The notes under the pieces were generated by a model. That model ran no database searches, was not told the DNA's origin, and saw only the letters and a program-made list of their open reading frames with translations. A stretch of DNA of 64,000 nt, from assembly GCF_040954835.1 (NCBI RefSeq), contig NC_090697.1, forward strand, positions 38,810,788 through 38,874,787, written 5' to 3'. Positions 24,721 through 36,448 of this stretch are shown here, piece by piece. A program made the translations under genes and the position numbers. The stretch's first letter is position 1. Every line of letters begins with the position of its first letter. This DNA comes from Lepisosteus oculatus (taxonomy: Eukaryota > Chordata > Actinopteri > Semionotiformes > Lepisosteidae).

Positions 24721-25318
24721 TTTTTTTACATGGCAGGCCCAGTTTAGGCCACATGCTTTGAGCTGAACAATGGGATTACAGTTCTTTTAACTCTTGTATT
24801 AGGAAACTTCAGGCTGTTTTCTGGTGTATCAGCCAAGGTGTACAATGGTTTGCCTTTCTGAGAAAAACATTTTTATTTTTCTGGTATAGTTAATAATTTC
24901 AGTATCCGTATTTTAAAATATATTTCAATCATTTTATTTCAGTACTGCAGCAAACATTGTGATAATCTACCTCAAAATTCTTCAACCAAGCTTACATGAG
25001 GAAACGTTTATAGGAATACAATATATAAACATGATAAATTATATTCTTTGTGTTACTTGTTTCAGCAATTGCCAAATAACTTAAAATGGGATGTTGTTTA
25101 TATGTTTTCACCAATTGCCAAAGGGTCAAGTGACGACAATGAGCTCTGACAAAAACTGGTATCCATTTAGTTATTAGCAATGTGCTTGCCATGGAATAGA
25201 ATTGAAAGACTTAAAATTAAAGATGTGCTTTGTATTTTTTTGTGTACATAACAATGTTTCTTAAAGAAATTCCAAGAAACAATTATAATCTTTATTATTT
25301 ACCATACTTTATTATCTC
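24721..25318. other. Intergenic DNA
   Basis: AT-rich. Nothing recognised. Confidence 0.5.
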
Positions 25319-25478
25319 AGGTGGGTAGCCGTGTCAGCATGCGTAGGCTGCAAAGGAACAAGTAATAGGTTTATTCCATGCTGAAAAAAAGAAGAAAGAG
25401 AACACAACGTTTCGGCCGTGGGGCTTTCTTCAGGTGTCAAGAAGGTCCCACGGCCAAAACGTTGTGTTTTCTTCATAC
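25319..25478 (-). repeat. Penelope-type 3' end forming an inverted repeat
   Basis: The minus-strand block (25437-25319) contains CCTGAAGA, a GCC/GGC hairpin and GAAACGTTGTG, then the AATAAACC and 'gcagcctacgcatgctgac' tail. It is followed head to head by a shorter plus-strand copy of the same motif (25439-25474), giving arms of about 36-40 bp around the 8-bp spacer 'caggtgtc'. Confidence 0.7.
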
Positions 25479-25589
25479 TTTATTATGGCACATTACAGTA
25501 AAACAATAAAGCATAAAAGACACGTTTGCAATTTAAAAAAATTACATCAACTCCTAATACAGCCGCATATTGTTTGTGATTTTTGGAAT

Positions 25590-25765
25590 CAGGACTTATT
25601 TCAGTTCCCAGAAACAAACCTCTGGACATCGGATGACTACTTATGGGCCTGATGCTACAAGGCTGTGGAATGATCTCCTAACCCAAATTAGATCTTGAAA
25701 GTCTGTCAACACTTTTAAATTCAGTCTTACTTTGTTACTTTAAACTCTTTAAATAGAATTATGTC
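25590..25765 (+). mobile_element. Possible LINE 3' end remnant
   Basis: 'aaggctgtggaatgatctcc' followed by 'caacacttttaaattcagtc' resembles the 'LWNDLP...TFKFSL' end of L2-like ORF2. It is short and degraded. Confidence 0.35.
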
Positions 25766-25959
25766 TATTTCTATTTAAGAGTTAGATGTCCCACAGACAT
25801 ACACTATACAATTATTAGGTAAGGTATCAGTGATTTAATTCATTCTGACTTGAAAACAATGGTTTTGAAAACAGAATACTCCTTAGAACAAAAGTAAAAT
25901 ATTAGATTAATTATGCAGAATATGTCGCACAAGAGAACAATGTCTTTGTGCCATTGACT

Positions 25960-26470
25960 AAATAAGCTCTCTGTAGTTCACCATCTGGGGTTTACAGAGA
26001 GCAATCTCTAACCATGTCATGACACCACACCATGATCCAAACATCCTCATGCTCTACATTCATGAGCATTTTCACACTGCTACTGCAAATGCCATATCAA
26101 AACAACCCACATAGTTGAGGCCAGAGGACACAGCAAACCCAGTGCTAGCTAATGTTCATCAATACAACAGAATGAGGTAGTGTGTGCAACATTACATATG
26201 GACCGATTTTGAGGTCTCAACATTCCAGTAGGACAAAGTCCTCACACTGCTCATTTGATAATGACTTTTTTTGTGAGATAAGAATGTAACTGTTGTGCTT
26301 TTGATGTTCGACTTCTCAGAATTGAGCCCCACTGAATATCTTTGGGATGATCTGGGACAATGTGTTGCAAGAGACATACAGCACAAGCTTTTAGCTGTAG
26401 ACTCTTGTTGATCACTACTGTTGATGTCACATGTTAATCTGTTAAATGTTTTTTGCACCTGCTACAAAAA
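25960..26470 (+). mobile_element. Tc1-like transposase relic
   Basis: The plus-strand translation near 26318-26378 reads ELSPTEYLWDDLGQCVARD, matching the C-terminal catalytic block 'SPIEHLWDxLGRxV' of a Tc1-like family different from the intact copies. The upstream part is too degraded to follow confidently. Confidence 0.6.
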
Positions 26471-26545
26471 AAGATTTCAATAATTTTACTGGTAATAACT
26501 GTGGTGAAGTTCTCAAAGAAAAGTTTTATTTGATGCTTAGCATAT

Positions 26546-26700
26546 ACAGTGCCCTCGAATGTTCGTGCCACCAATGAAACAGGTATAAAAAAAACACCCA
26601 TGAAAGAATGAGTTACAATTTAGATCATGTCTTGCTTAAAAAACAGAGTAAAGTCATATTTGTCATAAACAGTGTTACATTTATTCAAGGGAAATTAAAT
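26546..26700 (+). repeat. Tc1-like end fragment
   Basis: 'tacagtgccctcgaatgttc' resembles the outer terminal repeat of another Tc1-like family. No partner end was identified. Confidence 0.4.
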
Positions 26701-28775
26701 ATACAGTAACACTCTGCTCTTTATAGGTGCAATGGAAGCCTCTAGAATTAAACAGAGATATATGAAGGTTTCTTGTTTATCTGGAGTATGAAAGTAATAC
26801 ATGAAGACACTCAGTAACAGCACATGTTATCATAGTTCAGACTACAGAGGTCCCCAAAGACTGCAGACTTCAATGGTCAATGACATGACACTTGAAAAAA
26901 ACCCTTCTTTTAAAATAGCAATTTTTAATATATTGCTTAACAAATGTTGTTTTAAATGGGAAAAGCGCCAAAGATTTGAATCACAAATGTGTATTAATTC
27001 AGAACTTGATATTTGTGTTTTGATCTAAATGCAATCATCACGCTTAACACCATTCATCTGCATTAAACACCATTCCAGGTGACCAAATGAAATGAATAAC
27101 AAGGCAGTTGAATAACCCTGCTTCAAATGTCTGAGATTTTTGTAGTCATTATTGTTTAATTAATTTTGATTTAGGTCATATTTTGGTAAATTTAGAAAAA
27201 ATATCTGCTTTTGTGTTTATCAATGACAGAAAAGAAAAAAAACACACTGAGAAACTTTGTACTGTATAACAAGAAATTATCAATGTTACTATCTTGCTAT
27301 CTACAGTACAAAGACTAGGCTGGATGTAAGCAGTTGGAAAATCTTAAATGATAATTTCACAGTTTTAAAACACAATAAACAGAAAAACAAACATAAATAA
27401 AAGACAGCTATTTCTGGTTTATGTGCTGAAGGATCTTCAGATTATCACTTTAGTATGAACAATATGTGAAGTTGAAGGAGCAGTAATATCTAAGACCTAT
27501 TATTACATAATAAGTTGTGAGACAAGCAGGGGATGTTATATAATTAAGTGAAATCTGTCATACGTTGGCATAACACAAGCACACTGAACGTGAAAGAAAA
27601 GTAATTATTAACCACAGATATGAGTGTTTTGAAGATTTACTACACTCATAAAATAATCCTTTACAGTCAATATACCGTAGATACTGTTTTCCCAATGACA
27701 GAACACAACACAAATAATGAGCCAGACAGTTACTTAACTGCATTGTGAGCTTTAAACCAGACTCAGCTCTCTTAAGTCTGTCTAAAAATACAAAGGAAGA
27801 ATACATAAAGCTTATGAGGCAGCCAAAACACAGGATACAAAAATATGTATATCCCACGAAGTAAAAACCAAACCCTGAAATATGTATTTATCATTTAAAC
27901 AAATACAATATTTCTGAGATGTTAAAACTTTTTTTCCATTTTTTATATGACGAGTGAAGAACTCTTTAATGTGAGCTTTTCACTGCAGTTATGAACTATA
28001 TAGATATATTTCTAGAAAATATTAAAAATATTACTATTATAAAAGGCTGTCCAGATGTCAGCTTGTATTGTGAAGGATCAACATACCAGCAAGTACAGAG
28101 AAGATGCATATGGTATGATATGATATTGGGAGCAAATCATAGCTCCATGAGATGCTACTTCATATGGAAGTTCTAGCATGTAGGAATGTACAAGGATATC
28201 TGAGCATTCTACAATAACTATGCCAACATACATCAACCCGAGGAAACAAACTTGGAGGCTTTTAAAGTTGAACTTCCTTTCTGCACTTTGAGAGGGAAGT
28301 TCAAGATTACATCATGAATGATGTTATAATACCAGAAAGGAAGAAAATCAAGGACACAAACCTGCATTCCAAAAATATTATCTAATTATAGATTTTTGTT
28401 TAATCTTCATTTGCTTTAAAGCAATGCTTTCTTAGGTCTTCTCAGCAGACGGAGGTAATGACTGGCAGTGACAATGGAAGTTAACCAGCCCCTCTTATCA
28501 ATATGATTTCTGCTTGACATAGAATAACTATTCATGGGGCTCTAAGGAATAACAACATGAGAAAACAAGAAAATGAAGTCCTTGCCCTTTAAATGTTATT
28601 CCAATCATCACAGCAAAAAGTAGCAAAGTATTGCTAAAAAGTTTATTTTAGCAAACCAATTCTGTGAAATCCAGTGTATTTTTAATAGAATTCATAAATG
28701 TTGGGTCCTAAAGAGCTATAGCATTGCCATTACTGTCAACAGCAACAATAACCAAACTTTCAGAGTAGAATGTTA
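26701..28775. other. AT-rich intergenic DNA
   Basis: No gene or recognised repeat. Frames of 60-100 codons look random. Confidence 0.55.
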
Positions 28776-28779
28776 ACAA

Positions 28780-29170
28780 AGTCACTCTATTCCCCTAGCT
28801 GAAAGCAAACCTCTGCTCTCAGGGAGCACACATAGTTCTCATGCTGCCAGCAATCCCTGGCCCAGGTTCCCACCACTCAGTCCCTGGTGACAGATTTTTC
28901 AGCACTTTCCAGACAAGACTGGCTACGTGCCCAACACATCTCCAGGCGTGACATATTTTGGGCAGAGCAGTGGAAAAGGGGCCATGTGGCTGATGTTAGT
29001 AAACATTATCTTGTACACCCTGGCATGACACTGTCGTCTGCTGGAGTGTGATTAGCTAGCAGGTCACGTGGGCAAGACACACAAACAGACAGCCTGCTCA
29101 GCACAACAGAGCCAAGGTCTGAAATTCAGCAGCTGCGCTAGTTTCCATAGCAACTCATCAGAACAATACT
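28780..29170. promoter_or_regulatory. Candidate enhancer with E-box and RFX X-box
   Basis: A GC-richer island without coding potential. It contains a CACGTG E-box (29065-29070, in GGTCACGTGG) and GTTTCCATAGCAAC (29141-29154), an imperfect palindrome of the RFX X-box type. Flanking DNA is AT-rich. It lies 14 kb from the 3' end of MYCN. The call is from motifs and composition only. Confidence 0.35.
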
Positions 29171-31435
29171 CGGAAAGCTAAGAGTGTGTAAGCTTTTATA
29201 TTTGTAAGAAAAAAAGTCTAAACAGAGAATTTTACTGCTCGACATAATAATGGCTTTTATTGTTCTTTGTTAGTTACATCTGGGTTTCAAATAAATGAAT
29301 TAATATGCCAGTAAAGCTATTAAATAAAAATTAATATTGGACAAAAGTAAAGCTAAAAATCCTCACACAATAATGCATGATTACAAATTACATATTTATT
29401 TTTAACAAAAGAACCACTGTGTGAGTCTGTTAATACTAGTTATTAATACAACATCTAGACAATTTATTTTTCTTATGACACATAGATAAAGAGAGTTGAT
29501 GACTAATGAATCATGTCAATAATATTTTACAGAGCATGTTGCAATGATGCAGTTTAAAAACACAAATTCTTCTGTTAGCAAATAATAATTTCACATAAAT
29601 AAACATATTAAAGAAATACTTTGATTCGTTTTACTTTTATGCAGTACAGTAGTTTTGGTGTAAAAGGTGCAGCTAATCTGAAAGACAGTAAAGTAATTCT
29701 GTACAATTCTGTTATGTTCTCAAAGGTAGCATAATATAGACTGAGACTGAAACAGATCAGCATACAACATGGAAATTAAAACTTTAAGTATCACTGGATA
29801 AATACATTAATCTCTGTCCACTTCAAATGTTATGAGCCTGATCTAAAGCTGATCGATAAGGTAGTAATTAAAGATGATGTCGTTTACCCCTATTCTTCCA
29901 TATTCTTCCGTAAACCAACACACCACAATTGTTTATAAAATATTTTGAGCATTAAAATATATTGAATCATCTTTCAGTAATTGGAATTAATTTGTGATTT
30001 AACAGACATTCAGCAATAATGGACACCCCTTCCCCCGTTAGCCCATTAAACTGTTTACATTTTATTTGTACATTTTATTAATGTAATAACTGAGAATCTA
30101 TGAGCTTTAATTTTGTATCACAAAATATATTTTAAGCAGTCCATGGTCCCTCATTGTTATTTAGATAAGCCCTTATCACAAGATTTGTGCCATAGTCAAA
30201 ATAGCACATGGGAATGTGTAAAACAAACTGAAAATGGAGAAGTGGTTCATTAAAATTCCAAAATCAAGCAGGGTGGGGAAGTTGAACAATGCATCTGGTA
30301 TGTGTTCAGAGAAAAAAAGGAAAGGGGGACTTTCAGATTTCTCAAAGAGCAGCATTGACATCTATGGTTATACCACACATTTAAACAATTAAAAAGAAAA
30401 ATGTATTCTAGCTATGCCACGTAGTATTAGTATTATGCCACACTAATACTAGGACATCCTAATTCTATAGTCTGTGGATTCCTAGAATCATGAGATTTTT
30501 TTATTGGTTTGTCAACAATGGCATCAATGACAGAGGAGCATTACAACCCATAAGGACACAGGTCACAGCAAACCCACAAGGTTTATTTTCAACAGCAAAA
30601 GTGCTTAGAGACTTTGATAAAGAAAGAAGAAAGAAGAAACCTCAAAATTTTAAAACTTTATGTCTTCACTAATAGAAAATTTTCAGTCACACTTCAGGTA
30701 TTGAAAACACTTCATCAGATTTATAATACACCAGACTTTGTCCTGAAAGAACAGTACTTCCCCCGATGCGTCATCCAGTTCACTGACAATTTTGCCCATA
30801 CTAAGAAGGTTGCAAGAGAATGCCAGCACTCAAGATGGCATCAGCCAGTAATTGCTGGAACAGGGAACACCAGTGTGCCATGTTCCAGCCCATATAAATC
30901 AACTGTCGAGCTGGTAGAAACAGCATCTTATAATATGGAAGAAGAGCACGGTGAGAGAGTGGTGTCACATCCAAGAAGTACTGTAGTGTATTGCAATAGC
31001 AATTTGAGAATGGAGTAAAGAATTAAAATACAAAAAGTTCAGATACAGGAATAAGGAATTGAACTACATAATGTGCTAGGATGGAAGAGGAAACCGAACA
31101 GAGAAACGTCCCCTGCTTAGAATGATCAAGTATAAGTCTAAAAAAACATTCTTGTTATTTTTGTTTGGAATGGTGTTTTTTCACAAGAACTACAGAAGAT
31201 AATATAAACATACTGGTGGCAGATTAGCCAACCTGGTATTTAACGAGGGAAATATTAAGTTAGTTAGGAGCTGACATACAAGATTTATTTTAGTTTGTTA
31301 TTTTATTTTTCTATTTATCGTTTAATGTAATAAAAACACTGTTAACTGCCAGACTGCCTCAGGGTATGACAATGTGCATGGACCCACCTATATTTTGCAA
31401 TTGTGATGCACTATGCTAAAATCCCTTTTGGCAGG
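29171..31435. other. AT-rich intergenic DNA
   Basis: A 134-codon frame at 30614-31018 shows no domain and has biased, low-complexity composition. I do not regard it as a gene. Confidence 0.5.
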
Positions 31436-31439
31436 CTAA

Positions 31440-31690
31440 AAAAATCAATAGATGATTTTGAGAATGGATCCTCACATGTTAAGGCTTAATTTTCTACCTA
31501 CATCTAACTCTGAGGGGCGAACACCTTACATGTATGGTTTTTGTAGGCTTGAAGCTTGTGGTCAAACTGCCTGTATTTATGAAAAGCCCTGTCAGAGGAG
31601 ACTGATGGGACTGGCATTATCCCGGGGGACCAGTAAAGCTATTAAACTAATCAAGGTTGTTAACTACATGTAAATTCTGAGGAAATAAGA
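31440..31690. other. Unidentified GC-richer segment
   Basis: Slightly GC-richer than its flanks, with an open 73-codon plus-strand frame (31452-31673). No protein family was recognised. It may be conserved noncoding DNA or an old repeat. Confidence 0.25.
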
Positions 31691-32746
31691 GAGCTCAATA
31701 AGAACACAGTAATATGCAAAATCTTAATGTCCATTGTGGTGTATGCCGTAAGCACACTGATGCTCGCTAGGGTAAATAGAGGCCAGAAGCTACAACAGTT
31801 GGGTTGGACTCAAGGACTGCTGAACAAGGAAGCACCTTAACAAATCCTGAGCCACTTTTCCTTTCTTGTTCCCTTTATTTAGGACAAAGTAAGGAATTGT
31901 TTGTTTATTTGAGTTGCTTTGCATGGCTGTTGTGGTCATTGTAGGATACTCTGGTGGGAAAACAATTATGAGACTACAGTGAGCCCAAAATCAGGCTCTA
32001 GAAGTCCTAAACAGTCAAGACCAATGAAGAAGTGGCATTTCAACATCCACTGGAAATAAGTAAAGCTCAAGAAACTAGGTTCAAGAGAAGCTGTATGTGA
32101 TCTAGATAGCTAACACCTTACTCAGAGATAAAGGGTGGTAGCATTACTGGCTTGTAAGGATTAGGTATACAAACACAAAACATTGGGGGAGGAGGGAGGT
32201 CTCAGGCATATTCGCCCATAGACCAGGAAGTGAGGACATAATAAAAAGAATGAAAATAAAATGAAAAGCACAAGGATCTTACCTTAAAAGCAGGGAATTC
32301 CAACCGAGAGAGGAGTCAACTCTTGCATGAACTACAAGATCTGGTGGTCTAGGACATCCAGAAATCTAAACACAGTCCAAAAACAATGTGGGGTCAGTCC
32401 AAACAATCTGGAATCTGGACAGCAAGAGGGTATTGGGTAGGTGTAGAGAGTAAAACTAATGTAGATTAAATCTCATCACTTCATCTTCCATTCAAAGAAG
32501 GATGGCTGGAGTAATATGACGGGGTCCAATTTGTTTGATCTGGCACACTAGCTCTGCAAAGGTCAGTGAAGTGGCACTTTCCCATCACTGCTGATTGCAG
32601 TTTGTCCTTGAAAAGAAATAACTATTTTGCAGGAGTGAGTGAAGATGGAACACGCACTGTTTGAGTGTAATCTGTACGAAATACCCTCTAAATAAATCTT
32701 CAGCTTCAAGCAGACATCACAGTACAAATCATCCTAAATACAAAGA
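31691..32746. other. Intergenic DNA
   Basis: Nothing recognised with confidence. Confidence 0.5.
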
Positions 32747-34380
32747 TACAGTGCCTTGCGAAAGTATTCGGCCCCCTTGAACTTTTCAACCTTTTGCCAC
32801 ATTTCAGGCTTCAAACATAAAGATATAATTTTTTTATTTTATGTGAAGAATCACCAACAAGTGGGACACAATTGTGAAGTGGAACGAAATCTATTGGATT
32901 TTTGAAACTTTTTTAACTAAGAAAAAAATGAAAAGTGGGGCGTGCAAAATTATTCGGCCCCCTTGCGTTAATACTTTGTAGAGCCACCTTTTGCTGCGAT
33001 TACAGCTGCAAGTCGCTTGGGGTATGTCTCTATCAGTTTTGCACATCGAGAGACTGAAATTCTTGCCCATTCTTCCTTGCAAAACAGCTCGAGCTCAGTG
33101 AGGTTGGATGGAGAGCGTTTGTGAACAGCAGTTTTCAGCTCTTTCCACAGATTCTCGATTGGATTCAGGTCTGGACTTTGACTTGGCCATTCAAACACCT
33201 GGATACGTTTATTTGTGAACCATTCCTTTGTAGATTTTGCTGTATGTTTGGGATCATTGTCTTGTTGGAAGATAAATCTCCGTCCCAGTTTCAGGTCTTT
33301 TGCAGACTCCAACAGGTTTTCATCCAGAATGGTCCTGTATTTGGCTGCATCCATCTTCTCCTCAATTTTAACCATCTTCCCTGTCCCTGCTGAAGAAAAG
33401 CAGGCCCAAACCATGATGCTGCCACCACCATGTTTGACAGTGGGGATGGTGTGTTGAGGGTGATGAGCTGTGTTGCTTTTACGCCAAACATATCGTTTTG
33501 CATTGTGGCCAAAAAGTTCGATTTTGGTTTCATCTGACCAGAGCACCTTCTTCCACATGTTTGGGGTGTCTCCCAGGTGGCTTGTGGCAAACTTTAGACG
33601 AGACTTTTTATGGATATCTTTGAGAAATGGCTTTCTTCTTGCCACTCTTCCATAAAGGCCAGATTTGTGCAGTGTAAGACTGATTGTTGTCCTATGGACA
33701 GACTCTCCCACCTCAGCTGTAGTTCTCTGCAGTTCATCCAGAGTGATCATGGGTCTCTTGGCTGCATCTCTGATCAGTCTTCTCCTTGTCTGAGCTGAAA
33801 GTTTAGAGGGACGGCCAGGTCTTGGTAGATTTGCAGTGGTCTGATACTCCTTCCATTTCAAGATGATCGCTTGCACAGTGCTCCTTGGGATGTTTGAAGC
33901 TTGGGAAATCTTTTTGTATCCAAATCCGGCTTTAAACTTCTCCACAACAGTATTACGGACCTGCCTGGTGTGTTCCTTGGTCTTCATGATGCTCTCTGCG
34001 CTTTCAACAGAACCTTGAGACTATCACAGAGCAGGTGCATTTATACAGAGACTTGATTACACACAGGTGGATTCTATTTATCACCATCAGTCATTTAGGA
34101 CAACATTGGATCATTCAGAGATCCTCGCTGAACTTCTGGAGTGAGTTTGCTGCACTGAAAGTAAAGGGGCCGAATAATTTTGCACGCCCCACTTTTCATT
34201 TTTTTATTAGTTAAAAAAGTTTCAAAAATCCAATAGATTTCGTTCCACTTCACAATTGTGTCCCACTTGTTGGTGATTCTTCACATAAAATAAAAAAATT
34301 ATATCTTTATGTTTGAAGCCTGAAATGTGGCAAAAGGTTGAAAAGTTTAAGGGGGCCGAATACTTTCGCAAGGCACTGTA
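32747..34380 (-). mobile_element. Intact Tc1-like DNA transposon, copy 2
   Basis: 1630 bp (32749-34378) between TA duplications at 32747-32748 and 34379-34380. It has the same long IR/DR terminal repeats as copy 1 and exactly the same length, in opposite orientation. The transposase frame is complete. Confidence 0.97.
32968..33987 (-). CDS. Tc1/mariner-family DD34E transposase (copy 2)
   Basis: An intact 339-residue frame with D152, D243 and E278 in place. Relative to copy 1 it has P57, E210, L226 and R236. Copy 3 shares P57, E210 and R236, so copies 2 and 3 are closer to each other than to copy 1. The proline in the inter-domain linker (PRPGRPSK) is the form shared by two of the three copies and is probably ancestral. 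Domain layout is as in copy 1. Whether it is expressed cannot be judged. Confidence 0.97.
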   Translation of the reverse strand: MKTKEHTRQVRNTVVEKFKAGFGYKKISQASNIPRSTVQAIILKWKEYQTTANLPRPGRPSKLSAQTRRRLIRDAAKRPMITLDELQRTTAEVGESVHRTTISLTLHKSGLYGRVARRKPFLKDIHKKSRLKFATSHLGDTPNMWKKVLWSDETKIELFGHNAKRYVWRKSNTAHHPQHTIPTVKHGGGSIMVWACFSSAGTGKMVKIEEKMDAAKYRTILDENLLESAKDLKLGRRFIFQQDNDPKHTAKSTKEWFTNKRIQVFEWPSQSPDLNPIENLWKELKTAVHKRSPSNLTELELFCKEEWARISVSRCAKLIETYPKRLAAVIAAKGGSTKY

Positions 34381-34855
34381 TGTTTCCGTTTGCAATGCCA
34401 GAAAGAAAAAAAAAACACTGTCCTTGAAGCCTGTTACGAGTTTTCTAAAAATTGGGCCACTAAGACATCATTTCACATTGTGTGGGTATAAACTATATAC
34501 AGTAAAAAATAAATGTTACTATCCAGCCTTTTACTAACTAGAATGGTCTTCTCAATTGTATTTTCTCTTTAAGCCAATACAAAGTCAACTTTTACTATCT
34601 GGGTTATAAAATTTCTGGTTCTATCAAGTCACATCCTCTATTACTGCCATCTTTCAGGAGTTCTGGATGTTGTTAAGACCGCCAATGGACAGACATAGTG
34701 TATCATCATTGCCTGTTTTTTCCTTTTCCTATAAACTTTAGTATTATAGATTACAGGCACTCCCTGATTTATGTAATGGTTACGTTCCATACATCCTTTT
34801 GCAAGCCAAAAGTTTTGCAAGTGGATGCGCTTTCATATGGTACGCACCTACAACT
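34381..34855. other. Spacer between transposons
   Basis: Nothing recognised. Confidence 0.5.
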
Positions 34856-34857
34856 GT

Positions 34858-34932
34858 TATTCATCCATCCAGTTTATAACCACTTCCTCCAATTCAGGGT
34901 CACGGTGGAGCTGGAGCCTACTACAACTGTTC
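34858..34932 (-). repeat. Fragment of fish repeat family A
   Basis: 'atccatccagtttataacca' then 'ccaattcagggtcacggtgg' and 'agctggagcct', the reverse complement of the repeat's 3' part. Confidence 0.65.
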
Positions 34933-34962
34933 TTATGATCATTATTATTATTACAGAAGTTC

Positions 34963-36340
34963 AAGTAAGTAGCTGTGTCAGCATGTGTGGGCTGCAGAGG
35001 AACAAGTAAAGGTTTATTCTATGCTGAAAAGAAAAGAGACAAAACGATTCTGCTGCAGAGCCTTCTTCAGGTGTCAGGGAGAGGAAAAACAGCAGTTGAT
35101 AAAGCATGGGAGAACAAAAGCCGGGCGTGGAGATGAAGTGGGAGCAGGTGAGAAGTATTGACATTCAGGTGGTGTGAAGTCAAGAGAGATAAAGAGAGGT
35201 GTTAAGTCAAAACCTGCAAATGATACAGGATTAGAAGAAAATGAGAGAAATGAGAGAAAGGGGAAGGTGTGATCCTAGTTTCAGGATAATTTTGGCTTTG
35301 GATGTCTTTCTGCAATAGGGGTGTCAGGAAGCGTACTTTCAGGACCCTATGTAGACAACACAATCCAGGGGAAAGTGAAGAAAACACGGGGAAAAAGGAA
35401 TGCAAGGGGCATGAAGGAAAACAGGGGGTGTATCCATGGTACGCTGCTGTTCAGGGGATGTGTGGCCGAGGCAAACAGTCCAAGGGAGTCCGAGGCAAAT
35501 CCAAGAGTGTAGCAAATGTCCAAGACCGGGTAATCCATCCTGACAGACAAATAGAGTTAAAAGCCGGAGCGGGATCCGACGGAGGGTCAGAGGAATAAAA
35601 AGGGGGTAACGGGACCAGATGCTCCAGTTCTTGAACCAGATGGTCAGGACGCTGTTGGGAAACCTATGCCGTCGAGTTGCTCCTGGACTCGCGGGTATGC
35701 AGGCTTCCGGGCGTCCATCTTCCAAAGCTGAGCTAGGCAGGACTGTCTGGCTTATATAGCATGGGGGGCTGGAACCAGAGGCAGGTGCGGGAGATGAGTA
35801 TAAAACAAGGAAGGGCTGGAGTGTCCTTAAGAGGGGGGGTTTACGATTATGACAAGGGGTTCTAAAACCCCTCTGTGAAAACGCAGGAGAGATCAGTATG
35901 ATCATGGCTGTTAGAGATGAAATGGGATACTATGGGTTTGGAGAAATCTTTGATCCTGACATGTTCCCATTCCTGTCTCACCAATGTAAATATCTGGGTG
36001 TTTTCTGCAAGAGATGGAGTAAATAAGGTTGCTGCAAATACAAGATGTCATCTGAGTGATCTGGAATTGTCCAGAGGGGTCTTGAATGTGCATGGTATTG
36101 GATATATATTTTTAGGTGATATAGCGAGCTCTGTTACAAGGGAAGGTGCCTGGTGTGGATGATTGCTGTGGGTGGTCAAGCAAGCTGTGTGCAAGAAGGT
36201 TGTACAGATTAGGTGGTCGGCTATATGAGATGATGGGGTGGTCAAAAAAAAGGGTACCAGTGGCAGGATCATCCTGTAAAATGGGGAAGCTGTCATTAAT
36301 GATCCTGGGATAGAGAGGTTGTTAGGGAAGTCTTAATTTA
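34963..36340 (-). mobile_element. Truncated Penelope/Neptune-like retroelement, split by a solo LTR
   Basis: The minus strand encodes remains of the C-terminal linker and GIY-YIG endonuclease of a Penelope-like element. 36296-36048 gives a degenerate proline- and histidine-rich stretch corresponding to 'PPxISYRRPPNL'. 36093-35911 gives SNLIYSISCRKHPDIYIGE followed by T-G, matching the family's 'SNVVYxIxCxxCxxxYVGETGR' endonuclease core. The 3' end (35080-34963) carries the same hairpin/tail block seen at 13.2 and 25.3 kb. The reverse transcriptase is missing, so the copy is 5'-truncated. A solo LTR (35322-35854) is inserted in it. The frame is broken and no function is expected. Confidence 0.8.
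35317..35859 (-). mobile_element. Solo LTR with 5-bp target site duplication (AGGGG)
   Basis: 533 bp (35322-35854). The ends form a short inverted repeat (TGTCA at the left, TGACA at the right on the plus strand), and perfect AGGGG duplications lie at 35317-35321 and 35855-35859. On the minus strand a TATA-box-like 'GCTATATAAGCC' (about 35748-35759) gives the orientation. It is related to the LTR at 15759-16223, which lies in the opposite orientation and is 68 bp shorter. A 188-codon minus-strand frame across it is fortuitous. Confidence 0.9.
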
Positions 36341-36448
36341 AGGGTTTATCTTGTTCTTTACATCACCACAACACTTTTTAGTCATGAATAAAAGAGTAAC
36401 ATTGTAAAGAAATTTACAATTACTTTACAAATTCAGTCGATGTACATG

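Noticed and set aside
30614..31018. 134-codon plus-strand frame
   Set aside because: No recognised domain, biased composition and no splice context.
35339..35905. 188-codon minus-strand open frame
   Set aside because: It runs through the solo LTR and its target duplication into the Penelope relic, so it crosses element boundaries and shows no domain.
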